Shown here: positions 50,058 through 58,906 of the stretch, in pieces
How positions within the stretch are numbered: position 1 is the stretch's first letter
How the letters are laid out: each line of letters opens with the position of its first letter
Assembly: GCA_951812395.1 (NCBI GenBank)
Contig: CATOSD010000001.1
Location: 1,833,108 to 1,897,107 of the forward strand
Origin: an uncultured Dehalococcoidia bacterium
Lineage (GTDB): Bacteria > Chloroflexota > Dehalococcoidia > Lucifugimonadales > CATOSD01
DNA: 64,000 bases
Direction: 5' to 3'
The notes under the pieces: generated by a model
Database searches by the model: none
Told to the model about the DNA's origin: nothing
What the model saw: the letters and a program-made list of their open reading frames with translations, nothing else
Position numbers and translations under genes: made by a program

Positions 50058-51257
50058 CTAGCCGACCACGTCGCGGAACACGCGAAGATAGTTCTGCCCC
50101 AGCAGCTTGCGCAGCTCATCCTCGTTGAAGCCGCGCTCGGCGAGCTTGACGGTCAGATTGGGCCAGTCGCTGAAGTCATCGTACCCCACGATGTTGTATT
50201 CGTCGGTGAGCCGGTGCTCGTCCAGCCTGAATCCGCTGAAGTTGAAAGTGCCGGGGCGCTCTCCGGGCATGTCGCTCGGCCACTCGATGAGCGATGAGGT
50301 CCGTGCGCCGGGCCCACCTTTGTCGGTGCCCACGCCCACGTGATCTATGCCCATCACGTCCACCAGGTGAACCACGTGGTCCACGAAGTCATCCAGCGTC
50401 GCCTCCGGGCTGGCCTGGATGAATCCCGGAATGATTACCACGCCGAAGAAGCCGCCCTGGTTGGCAATCGCCCTCGCCAGATCGTCGCTCTTACCACGGT
50501 CGTGGTAGGCCACGGCCGAGCTGGACGAGTGAGAGACTATGACCGGCGCAGTCGAGATTTCCATCGCGTCCCAGCCCACCTGCTCGCTGCAGTGGCTCAC
50601 GTCCACGATGATGTCCAGCTCGTTGAGGCGTTGTACTACGGCCTGCCCGAAGTACGTCAGGCCGCTCTTATGTATCTCGGTGCACCCGTCGCCGACTAGC
50701 GTTCCCAGGTTGTAGGTGAGCTGGCACATACGCAGGCCCATGTTGTGGAACAGGTCGATGCGCTCCAGCTTGTCGCTAAATGGCGTCGTGTCCTGGAAGT
50801 CGATGACCACCCCGTACTTGCCCTCGCGGTGGGCCCGCTCGATGTCCTCTGCCTTGCGCACCATCAGCATCCGATCGTCCATCGCGTCGATCATGGCGCG
50901 CGCCTGCGCAATGCCCGTGACTGACTTCTCGAACGCGGTATCAAACGGACCCGGCCCGGCGTAGGTACCGCCGGCAACGTTCACGCCGGAGGCGGCCCAC
51001 AGCCCCAGGTACTCCTCCCTGGCCGCCGCGTTCGTCTTTATCTCGTGCGTGGCCATCGCCTGTAGCAGCGGCGTCGCCTCGTTGCGCGTCATGCCCATGG
51101 CGTGGTACTCGTTTAGCGCCTCTCTCATGTTCTCGGTAAAGAGGAAGCCGCTGGTCAATGGCGGCTGCTGGCTGTCTACAACCAGCGTCTCGCCGTGAAG
51201 CTGCCGCGCCTCCTCTGCGCTAAGTACGGGGTTTCTCACGTTCTTCCGTTCTGCCAA
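50058..51257 (-). CDS. Membrane dipeptidase (peptidase M19)
   Basis: TTG start after AGGAGAAGAGAA; GLRMCQLTYNLGTLVGDGCTE...IIVDVSHCSEQVGWDAMEISTAPVIVSHSSSSAVAYHDRGKSDDLARAI...IDHVGVGTDKGGPG. Confidence 0.9.
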   Translation of the reverse strand: MAERKNVRNPVLSAEEARQLHGETLVVDSQQPPLTSGFLFTENMREALNEYHAMGMTRNEATPLLQAMATHEIKTNAAAREEYLGLWAASGVNVAGGTYAGPGPFDTAFEKSVTGIAQARAMIDAMDDRMLMVRKAEDIERAHREGKYGVVIDFQDTTPFSDKLERIDLFHNMGLRMCQLTYNLGTLVGDGCTEIHKSGLTYFGQAVVQRLNELDIIVDVSHCSEQVGWDAMEISTAPVIVSHSSSSAVAYHDRGKSDDLARAIANQGGFFGVVIIPGFIQASPEATLDDFVDHVVHLVDVMGIDHVGVGTDKGGPGARTSSLIEWPSDMPGERPGTFNFSGFRLDEHRLTDEYNIVGYDDFSDWPNLTVKLAERGFNEDELRKLLGQNYLRVFRDVVG

Positions 51258-51280
51258 TTCTCTTCTCCTGCTTCCAACGG

Positions 51281-51343
51281 CCCGTCTCCCTCGATGGAGC
51301 GGGTAAGAGCCTGCCCTGAGCATGCCAAAGGGTTGAGTGTGCC
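51281..51343. repeat. Dispersed repeat between tandem dipeptidase genes
   Basis: CCCGTCTCCCTCGATGGAGCGGGTAAGAGCCTGCCCTGAGCATGCCAAAGGGTTGAG. Confidence 0.5.
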
Positions 51344-51362
51344 CCCCGGCGCATCGCCCTCT

Positions 51363-52559
51363 CTACCCGACCACCTCGCGGAACACCCGCAGGTAATTCT
51401 GCCCCAGCAGCTTGCGCAACTCGTCCTCGTTGAACCCGCGCTCGGCCAGCTTGACGGTCAGGTTGGGCCAGTCGCTGAAGTCGTCGTACCCAACGATGTG
51501 GTACTCGTTCGATATCCGGTGCTCATCCCTGAATCCGCTGTAGTTGAACACGCCCGGACGCTCTGTGGGCATGTCGCTTGGCCACTCGATCAGGGAATCC
51601 GTGCCCGGCCCAGGGCCGGCCTTGTCGGTGCCCACGCCCACGTGGTCTATGCCCATAACGTCCACAAGATGGACCACGTGGTCGACGAAGTCGTCGAGAG
51701 TCGCTTCCGGGGTCGTCTGAATGAAGCCTGGAATAATCACCACGCCGAAGAAGCCGCCCTGGTTGGCAATGGCCCTGGCGAGTTCGTCGCTCTTGCCCCT
51801 GTCGTGGTAGGCGATTGCGGCGCTGCACGAGTGCGACACGATCACCGGCGACGTGGATATCTCCATCGCGTCCCAGCCCACCTGCTCGCTGCAGTGGCTC
51901 ACGTCCACGATGATGTCCAGCTCGTTGAGACGCTGCACCACCGCCTGGCCGAAGTACGTCAGGCCGCTCTTGTGGATCTCCGTGCAGCCGTCGCCCACCA
52001 GCGTGCCCAGGTTGTAGGTGAGCTGGCACATCCGCAGGCCCATGTTGTGGAACAGGTCGATGCGCTCCAATTTGTCGCTGAAGGGCGTCGTCTCCTGGAA
52101 GTCGATGACCACCCCGTACTTGCCCTCGCGGTGGGCGCGTTCGATGTCTTCCGCCTTGCGCACCATCAACATCCGGTCGTCCATCGCGTCGATCATGGCC
52201 CGCGCCTGCGCGATGCCGGTGATGGACTTCTCGAACGCCGTGTCGAACGGCCCAGGCCCGGCGTAGGTGCCGCCTGCGACGTTCACGCCGGACGCGGCCC
52301 ACAGTCCCAGGTACTGCTCCCTGGCCGCGGCGTTGGTCTTGACCTCGTGGGTGGCCATGGACTGGAGCAGCGGGGTCGCCTCGTTGCGCGTCATGCCCAT
52401 GGCGTGGTACTCGTTCAGCGCCTCCCGCATGTTCTCGGTGAACAGGAAGCCGTTTGTCACCGGCGGCTGCTGGCTGTCTATCACCAGCGCCTCGCTGTGT
52501 AGCTGCCGCGCCTCCTCGGCGCTCAGCACGGCATTTCTAACGTTCGTGCGTGTTGCCAA
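51363..52559 (-). CDS. Membrane dipeptidase (peptidase M19), tandem paralogue
   Basis: Near-identical to the protein at 50058-51257 over its full length; same TTG start context. Confidence 0.9.
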   Translation of the reverse strand: MATRTNVRNAVLSAEEARQLHSEALVIDSQQPPVTNGFLFTENMREALNEYHAMGMTRNEATPLLQSMATHEVKTNAAAREQYLGLWAASGVNVAGGTYAGPGPFDTAFEKSITGIAQARAMIDAMDDRMLMVRKAEDIERAHREGKYGVVIDFQETTPFSDKLERIDLFHNMGLRMCQLTYNLGTLVGDGCTEIHKSGLTYFGQAVVQRLNELDIIVDVSHCSEQVGWDAMEISTSPVIVSHSCSAAIAYHDRGKSDELARAIANQGGFFGVVIIPGFIQTTPEATLDDFVDHVVHLVDVMGIDHVGVGTDKAGPGPGTDSLIEWPSDMPTERPGVFNYSGFRDEHRISNEYHIVGYDDFSDWPNLTVKLAERGFNEDELRKLLGQNYLRVFREVVG

Positions 52560-52622
52560 TTCTCTTCTCCTTGCCCGCTTACGACATCCCGTCTCCCTCA
52601 AGTAGGAGGAAGGGCTGACGGA

Positions 52623-54215
52623 CTAATCTGAAAAATCGCGTATCACCTGCCCAGGCGTTTGCCCCGTGTACTCCCCGTTCTCGACCGCCAGCACGCCGTT
52701 GACAGCCACGTGGGGCACGCCCACCGGGTAGCTGTGCGGCGCCTCGAACGTGGCCGTATCGGTCACCGTGCCCGGGTCGAGCGCCACCAGGTCGGCGGCG
52801 AATCCGGGTGCGATGCGGCCCCTGCGCGTCAGCCCCAGTCGCTGCGCCGGCAGCGTGGTCATCTTGCGAATCGCCTCGGGCAGCGACACCAGCCCGCGCT
52901 CGCGCTGGTAGTGCGCCAGGTAGCGCGGATTCGTGCCGTAGCTGCGCGGATGCGGCAGACCCTGGGACAGCACGCCCTCCGCGGACAGCGAGGTGCCGTC
53001 GGAGGCGACCGAGATTAGCGTATGCTTCGCTATCGTCTCCACGTCGTCCTCTTGCATCCCGTGGCTAATGACGGACGCCTCGGCCTCGTAGTACAGGCTC
53101 AGCACCGCCTCCTCGGGCGACACCTCCGTGTCGGTGGCGATCTCGCCAACCGTCATGCCCTCGTAGCGTTCCTGGGGCACGTACCTGGCGATGACCGTCG
53201 CGTCCGGCCCGCGCCCCACGTCGAATCGAGTGGCGATGTCGGCCAGCATCCGGTCCCGCTGCGCCGCGTCGGCCATGCGCCGCAGCGTGGCGTCGCGTCC
53301 GCCGGACAGCGCCCAGCGCGGGAACATTGCGCCGGTGAGCGACGTGCTGGAGGCCGTGTAGGGATACTGATCGCCCGCGACGTCGATGCCCTCGCGCCGG
53401 GCCTCCTCGAAGATCGAAAGCGCGTCCGCCGCGCGCCCCCACATCAGGTCGCCGATGCACTTGACGTGGGAGATCTGCACGCGCACGCCTGTCCTGCGGC
53501 CCACCTCGATCGCCTCGTTGATGGCGACGAACAGGCCTACCGTGCCCGCGCCCTCGTCGCGCATGTGCGTGGAGTAGACGCGGCCCCTGTTGGCGGCCTC
53601 CTGGGCCAGCGCGATCACCTCATCCAGCCGCGCGTAGTTGCCCGGCGCATAGAACAGGCCCGTCGAAAGCCCCATCGCGCCCGCGTCCAGGCACTCGCCA
53701 ACCAGCCCGGCCATCCTGTCCAACTCGTCACCGGTGGGCGCGCGGTCCTCCTGGCCCACGATGCAGGTGCGTATGGTGCCGTGTCCCACCTGAAACGCGA
53801 CGTTGAGCGTCGAGCCGGCGCGCTCCACGGCGTCGATGTAGCCGCCGAAGTCGGTCCAGTCCGGCTCGAAAATGTCCGTGTAGGCGGACATCCGGCTGCG
53901 GAACTGCTCCTCGGCCTCCCCGATGAGCGGGGCGCAGAAGCTCATGCCGCAGTTGCCGGTAAGCTCCAGCGTCACGCCCTGCCGCACCTTGCTCTGTGCG
54001 GTCGGGTCCAGCAGAAACGACAGGTCGCTGTGCGTGTGTAGGTCGATGAACCCCGGCGTGATCGCCAGCCCCGCCGCGTCGATAGTCTTGGCGGACTCGC
54101 CCTCGACGCGGCCGATAGCGGCAATCTCGCCGTCCTTGACTGCAACGTCCGCCGTGTACGCGGGGCTGCCCGTGCCGTCAATGACCGAGCCGTTCCTGAA
54201 AACGAGGTCGAACAC
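52623..54215 (-). CDS. N-acyl-D-amino-acid deacylase (D-aminoacylase family)
   Basis: FDLVFRNGSVIDGTGSPAYTADVAVKDGEIAAIG...ITPGFIDLHTHSDLSFLLDP...VTLELTGNCGMSFCAPL...STHMRDEGAG...HVKCIGD; GTG start overlapping the upstream stop (TAGTG). Confidence 0.88.
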   Translation of the reverse strand: MFDLVFRNGSVIDGTGSPAYTADVAVKDGEIAAIGRVEGESAKTIDAAGLAITPGFIDLHTHSDLSFLLDPTAQSKVRQGVTLELTGNCGMSFCAPLIGEAEEQFRSRMSAYTDIFEPDWTDFGGYIDAVERAGSTLNVAFQVGHGTIRTCIVGQEDRAPTGDELDRMAGLVGECLDAGAMGLSTGLFYAPGNYARLDEVIALAQEAANRGRVYSTHMRDEGAGTVGLFVAINEAIEVGRRTGVRVQISHVKCIGDLMWGRAADALSIFEEARREGIDVAGDQYPYTASSTSLTGAMFPRWALSGGRDATLRRMADAAQRDRMLADIATRFDVGRGPDATVIARYVPQERYEGMTVGEIATDTEVSPEEAVLSLYYEAEASVISHGMQEDDVETIAKHTLISVASDGTSLSAEGVLSQGLPHPRSYGTNPRYLAHYQRERGLVSLPEAIRKMTTLPAQRLGLTRRGRIAPGFAADLVALDPGTVTDTATFEAPHSYPVGVPHVAVNGVLAVENGEYTGQTPGQVIRDFSD

Positions 54216-55645
54216 TAGCTCACCTCCGGCAGCTTGTCGGCCCACGGCCTGGCGGCCTCGAATGCCGCGGACGCCGCGAGCACCGTCTCCTCGTCCTTCC
54301 TGCGCCCGATGATGTGCAGTCCCAGCGGCAGCCCGTCGGACGAGAATCCGCACGGCGCGCTGGCCGCCGGGTTGCCGGTGCGGTTGAACAGCGCGGTGAA
54401 GGGCGAGTAGCCGAAGCCGGTGACGTCGCGCCCGTCGATGACCTTGGGCGCCTCGCCGCAATCGAAGGCCGGCACTGCCAGCGTGGGCGTGAGCAGCAGG
54501 TCGTACCGCGAGAAGTAGTCCGCCACGTATGCCCGCATCTTCTCAAGCTCGCACAGCGCGTGGCCGTAGTCCTGCGCCGAAATGGTCTTGCTATGGGCGA
54601 TGGCCCTGCGCACGTTGGGCATCAGCATGTCGGGGTCGCGCTCGTAGAGCTCGCCATACTGCACGTATGTCATTGGCCCAAGGTTGTCCGCCCAAGCGCT
54701 CATCGCCTCCAGATCGATGTCGAACGGCGCGTCCTCGATGTCTGCGCCCAGTTCGCCGAACACCTGCGCGGCCCGCTCGGCGGCCTCCCGCGCCTCGGGG
54801 TCGACAGCGGCCGAGCCGCCGAAGTCGGCGCTCCAGCCGATGCGCAGGCCGGCCACGCCCCGTTCGAGCGCCGCGGCGTAGTCTGCCGGCTCGTCCTGTA
54901 TCGTGCCGTGTTCCGCCTCGGCGTGCGGCCCGGACAGCACCTGCAGCAGCAGCGCCGAGTCTCGCACGGTGCGCGACATCGGCCCCATGCACGAGAAGTT
55001 GACCGGATGCCAGCTTGCGAGTCCGACGTTCAGTCTCGGCACGCGGCCCTGTGTGGCCTTGATGCCGTAGATGCCGCAGAACGCGCTCGGTATGCGAATC
55101 GAGCCGCCGCCGTCGCTGCCCTGCGCCACGGCGTTCATGCCGGACGCGATGGAGCTGCCGGTGCCGCCGCTGGAGCCGCCGCTCACCCTTGCCGGATTCC
55201 ACGGGTTGCGGCAGTCGTCGCCGAGCTTGTTCTCGGTGGTGCCGGACATCCCGAACTCCGGCGTGTTCGTCTTGCCCAGGATGATCATGCCCGCCTCTTT
55301 CATGCGGCGGACGCCAAGCTGGTCGTAGTCCGGCACGTGGTCCTTGAAGAAGAGCGAGCCGCGCGTGGTGCGGACTCCCTCGGTGGGTTCCAGGTCCTTG
55401 ATCGACGTGGGAATCCCGTGCAGGGGGCCGACCTCGTCGCCTCGTGCGACCGCTGCCTCCGCCTCTCGCGCGGCGGCCAGCGCCTCGTCCGCGGTAACGG
55501 TCAGAAAGGCGTTGAGCGTCGGATTGAGCTCCTCTATACGGCGAAGGCTGATCTCGGTCAGCTCTACCGGCGAGACCTCTTTGGCGCGCACCATCCGGTT
55601 CAATTCATACGCCGGAGTGAAGGCGATATCCCGCTCTCTGGTCAT
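54215..55645 (-). CDS. Amidase (amidase signature family)
   Basis: LHGIPTSIKDLEPTEGVRTTRGS...ILGKTNTPEFGMSGTTENKLGDDCRNPWNPARVSGGSSGGTGSSIASGMNAVAQGSDGGGSIRIPSAFCGIYGIK. Confidence 0.93.
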   Translation of the reverse strand: MTRERDIAFTPAYELNRMVRAKEVSPVELTEISLRRIEELNPTLNAFLTVTADEALAAAREAEAAVARGDEVGPLHGIPTSIKDLEPTEGVRTTRGSLFFKDHVPDYDQLGVRRMKEAGMIILGKTNTPEFGMSGTTENKLGDDCRNPWNPARVSGGSSGGTGSSIASGMNAVAQGSDGGGSIRIPSAFCGIYGIKATQGRVPRLNVGLASWHPVNFSCMGPMSRTVRDSALLLQVLSGPHAEAEHGTIQDEPADYAAALERGVAGLRIGWSADFGGSAAVDPEAREAAERAAQVFGELGADIEDAPFDIDLEAMSAWADNLGPMTYVQYGELYERDPDMLMPNVRRAIAHSKTISAQDYGHALCELEKMRAYVADYFSRYDLLLTPTLAVPAFDCGEAPKVIDGRDVTGFGYSPFTALFNRTGNPAASAPCGFSSDGLPLGLHIIGRRKDEETVLAASAAFEAARPWADKLPEVS

Positions 55646-55773
55646 GGCAAGACCCCCTGTCTCAGAATGGGGTAAGCATAGCACAAGTGGGGGTGTGGGG
55701 TGGGAAATCATTGGCGGACGGCGCAAGTGGTATCATCACCACTGAGCCGTGAAAAATTGCTGGGAGTCTAGCC

Positions 55774-56043
55774 ATGAGCGTGAGCAACGGAATGAGGCCG
55801 GTACACCCCGTAGAGATTCTGAGGGAGGAACTCGATGAGCTCGGGTTGTCGGCCAACGCGCTGGTCAAGGCTCTGGACGTGCCTGCGAATCGAATCACGG
55901 CGATCCTGAATGGGCGGCGTGGCGTGACGGCCGATACGGTTCTGCGCCTGGCGCGTTACTTAGGCACCACACCTCAACTCTGGATGAACCTCCTACAGTC
56001 GTTCGAGCTTCGCGTAGCAGAGCTAGAAGGGGAAGAAGATTGA
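55774..56043 (+). CDS. higA: HigA-family (XRE) addiction-module antitoxin, no adjacent toxin
   Basis: MRPVHPVEILREELDELGLSANALVKALDVPANRITAILNGRRGVTADTVLRLARYLGTTPQLWMNLLQSFELRVAE. Confidence 0.88.
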   Translation: MSVSNGMRPVHPVEILREELDELGLSANALVKALDVPANRITAILNGRRGVTADTVLRLARYLGTTPQLWMNLLQSFELRVAELEGEED

Positions 56044-56200
56044 GGAGCGGGTCCAGCTACGGGAGGCGGCGCAAGCGGGCAGCGGTTGATACAGTGGCGG
56101 AGCAGTGGAATTCAAAGATTTTTCTGCCTACCCTTTCGCCCAAACCGGTACACATCAAACGGGAAGAGTGTGCAAGACGCAGACCCCTCCTGCACTATGT

Positions 56201-56881
56201 TCAGTAGGTGTAAGAGTCCGCTAGGCGTCGGATAGGGTGGTTGGGGTTGTCGGCCACTTCCAGACCCGCTACTTGTTGTACCATATGGCGTTCTAGGTCG
56301 CGGTCAACTACCCACCACTGTTGGTTTGCCCGTAGGCACAAGTACTCCGGCACATCCTGTTGGTCGGCGGTTATTTCGCTCTCCCAGTATTGCCACTGCG
56401 CGTATGTGGGTTTAGGCACGCTCCGGAACGTTAACGTCCCAGAGGTGCGGTCAAGTATGCCGGTTGAGTAATCACCTTCCGTAGGGTTGGCAATTGACCC
56501 GTACTCAGCCCTGTAGGTATCGTCGCTTAGCAGACTTACGACGACCTTTCGATTGGGAGTTGGCTCGCCAAACCTTACGCGCGCCGCCCAATCGTTGATC
56601 GTCGGTAGGTCAACGTTGCCGATATCCGCAACCTTGCTGATATATAGCGCCACAATGGACTCGCCGGTTCGGGCGTCTTCCTGCCCATCTACCCTCACGA
56701 TCAACTCCATTTTGGGGTTGGGGTCGCCGCAGAAGGGGCAAACCTCACAGCGCGAATGCCTATCCATAAGGAGTCCGCAGAGGGCAAGGAGGGCGTGGTG
56801 TTTCACGTACGGTAGGTCTGTGGAGACAAACGGGATGGCTTCAGGTTGGGCAGCAGGTCTATTGCGCCTGAAGAATCGCAA
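56201..56881 (-). CDS. Hypothetical protein (226 aa)
   Basis: Intact ORF with CxxC-type pair (CEVCPFCGDPNP); no family recognised. Confidence 0.6.
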   Translation of the reverse strand: MRFFRRNRPAAQPEAIPFVSTDLPYVKHHALLALCGLLMDRHSRCEVCPFCGDPNPKMELIVRVDGQEDARTGESIVALYISKVADIGNVDLPTINDWAARVRFGEPTPNRKVVVSLLSDDTYRAEYGSIANPTEGDYSTGILDRTSGTLTFRSVPKPTYAQWQYWESEITADQQDVPEYLCLRANQQWWVVDRDLERHMVQQVAGLEVADNPNHPIRRLADSYTY

Positions 56882-57039
56882 AACGACCTCCTAGTGTAGT
56901 GGGGGCGGTATGCTTCGGAAAGAGAAGGAGAGCCTCCCTCTTTGCAGCCAGTTCAGAAAGACCCTCGTTTACGACGGGCTCACGTGCCCAACAGCCAGCT
57001 TAGGTTACGGAGCTTCCCTAACGCAAGAGTGTAAGAGGC

Positions 57040-58902
57040 CCCAAATCCACCGCCTAACCGCGGCGGGGGGGGGGTGTGGTGGGTTGGCGAGGGTGAATGT
57101 GCGTTTTGGGGCCGGTCAGTTGGCGTGGGGAAGGTCGATGCGACGGTCTGGGGGCGTGAGGCGGTTCCTGAGAGGGTAGTTGGAGGGTTTTGGGCGAGTT
57201 TCGGACACGGCGAAGCCGACGACTTCGGTTCAGTCGCCTCGAGTGTGGGTGGATTCCTGAGGAGAATCAGGCCCGGAGCGGCGTGTTTGCCAGAGCGTGT
57301 ATCCTGCGTTGCGCACTCACGAGCAGGTCATGGGTTGGGTGTCCTCTCGCGAGACGGATGATGAGCCTCCTTGCGTGTCTGACCACTCGCCCCGCAACGC
57401 AGATTACGCCGAAGCGCACCGCCTTCAGACGCTTGCTCACCCACTCTTCCCCCAACACCAGCCGCTTCATCGCTGAGTTCAGATTGAACGCCAACACCAC
57501 TATCGCCCACCACGCCGCGTTCGACCCGAACTTCCCCGACGGCAGCCTGCCCCCCGCAAGGTCCTCCTTCAGCACCGAATGCACCTCCTCACCCTTGCCA
57601 CACCTCTGCCTGTACCACCGGACCAACTCATCCCCAGGCAACTCTCGGTTCGTCACCATCCCCGTCACTTTGTACAATTTGCCATCTCCCATCTCCATAA
57701 TGGGAACCGACAACTTCTCCCCATCCATGTCGAACAGCGGCGGGTTCGGCATACGCTCCCTTATCGCGATGAACCTGTAGTCGGGACTGTTCTTGCTGTA
57801 TCCCGTCCAACTGGTCACGTAGCACACCTCGGCGTACTGCTGTCTTGTGGCCTCTCGTTGCTCACCCTCTGTCCTGTACAGGTCGTGCCATCCTTCCTCC
57901 TCTACCTCACTCACCGCCGCCCTGAACTCAGCCATCACGTTCACTCCCACACAGAACTCGATCACTCCGAACCGCTCATCCCTTCCCTCGGCGCAGTACT
58001 TCAATAGCTCCTTCTGGTAGCCCGCCGAGTCAGACCTCATCATCACCTTGCTCACCCCTGAGGGCAAACACTTAAGCGACTCCTTCAACACCCTGAGCTG
58101 TTCGTAGCCCGCGTTCACGTTGCCGTCTCTGAACTCGGAGTGCACCACAAGGTCCGCCTCATGCCAGTAGGTGGTCAACGGCTGGTACGCCTTGTGCTTT
58201 TTGTAGCAGAAGCACGCCTGCCGCTTGTGCGTCCCTATCAGCGTGGCGTCCATGTCCAATGTCGCTTCGGTGTGTCCTGAATGGCCTCCCGCGAACCTCA
58301 CCAGGTCCGCGTTGACCTTCCCAAGCCCTCTCAGCGCGTCGTTGGCCGCCGGTATGAACGCCTTGCGAGACCGTCTCCCGGCCTCCTCAGCCTCGTCGTG
58401 GAAACGGTCCAGATACCTGAACACCGCCGTGGGCGACGGCACAGTGCGGCTACGCTCCTTACGCCACCTTCTGAGCTGCGCCCTGCGCTCTGCCCGCCGC
58501 ACTCCGTGAGTCTCCGCGGTGAGCAGCGCCCTGCCCAGCCCCTCGTCCTTCTCCAGCAGCCGCAGGTCATCCACCGACTCACCACCGGCCAGGTTGAGCA
58601 TCACAAGCGCCGTCACATTCTGGGCGTCCGTCCACCCCTGTGTGCCCTCTCTCACTCCCACGTGACGGCGCACCGACTGCCCCAGTCGCGCAACAAACGC
58701 CAGGTCCAGGTATGCCGGCAACCCCGACAACGCCGTCATACCAGTAGACTCGGTCTCCTCTGCGTAGTGGAAAGGAAGCGTTGCTTGCTGCATAATAGTC
58801 GCACCTCGTTGGTGATGGGTTGTTGTTGTTACCTACCATCATAGCCGGCTTTACAGCCGGCTCCAACGAGGCCTTCCTTTGCAACTAGGCGGTGGATTTG
58901 GG
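57040..58902 (-). mobile_element. IS1380-family insertion sequence, copy 2
   Basis: CCCAAATCCACCGCCTA ... TAGGCGGTGGATTTGGG inverted repeats; same structure as 8621-10482. Confidence 0.92.
57267..58793 (-). CDS. IS1380 family transposase, copy 2
   Basis: 508 aa, a few substitutions relative to copies 1 and 3 (SLKCLPSG, WHEAD, SVPIMEM). Confidence 0.9.
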   Translation of the reverse strand: MQQATLPFHYAEETESTGMTALSGLPAYLDLAFVARLGQSVRRHVGVREGTQGWTDAQNVTALVMLNLAGGESVDDLRLLEKDEGLGRALLTAETHGVRRAERRAQLRRWRKERSRTVPSPTAVFRYLDRFHDEAEEAGRRSRKAFIPAANDALRGLGKVNADLVRFAGGHSGHTEATLDMDATLIGTHKRQACFCYKKHKAYQPLTTYWHEADLVVHSEFRDGNVNAGYEQLRVLKESLKCLPSGVSKVMMRSDSAGYQKELLKYCAEGRDERFGVIEFCVGVNVMAEFRAAVSEVEEEGWHDLYRTEGEQREATRQQYAEVCYVTSWTGYSKNSPDYRFIAIRERMPNPPLFDMDGEKLSVPIMEMGDGKLYKVTGMVTNRELPGDELVRWYRQRCGKGEEVHSVLKEDLAGGRLPSGKFGSNAAWWAIVVLAFNLNSAMKRLVLGEEWVSKRLKAVRFGVICVAGRVVRHARRLIIRLARGHPTHDLLVSAQRRIHALANTPLRA

Positions 58903-58906
58903 CCTA

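Noticed and set aside
57074-57361. Plus-strand ORFs inside IS1380 copies (e.g. 57074-57361, 59452-60153)
   Set aside because: Antisense or non-coding end regions repeated only because the IS is repeated.
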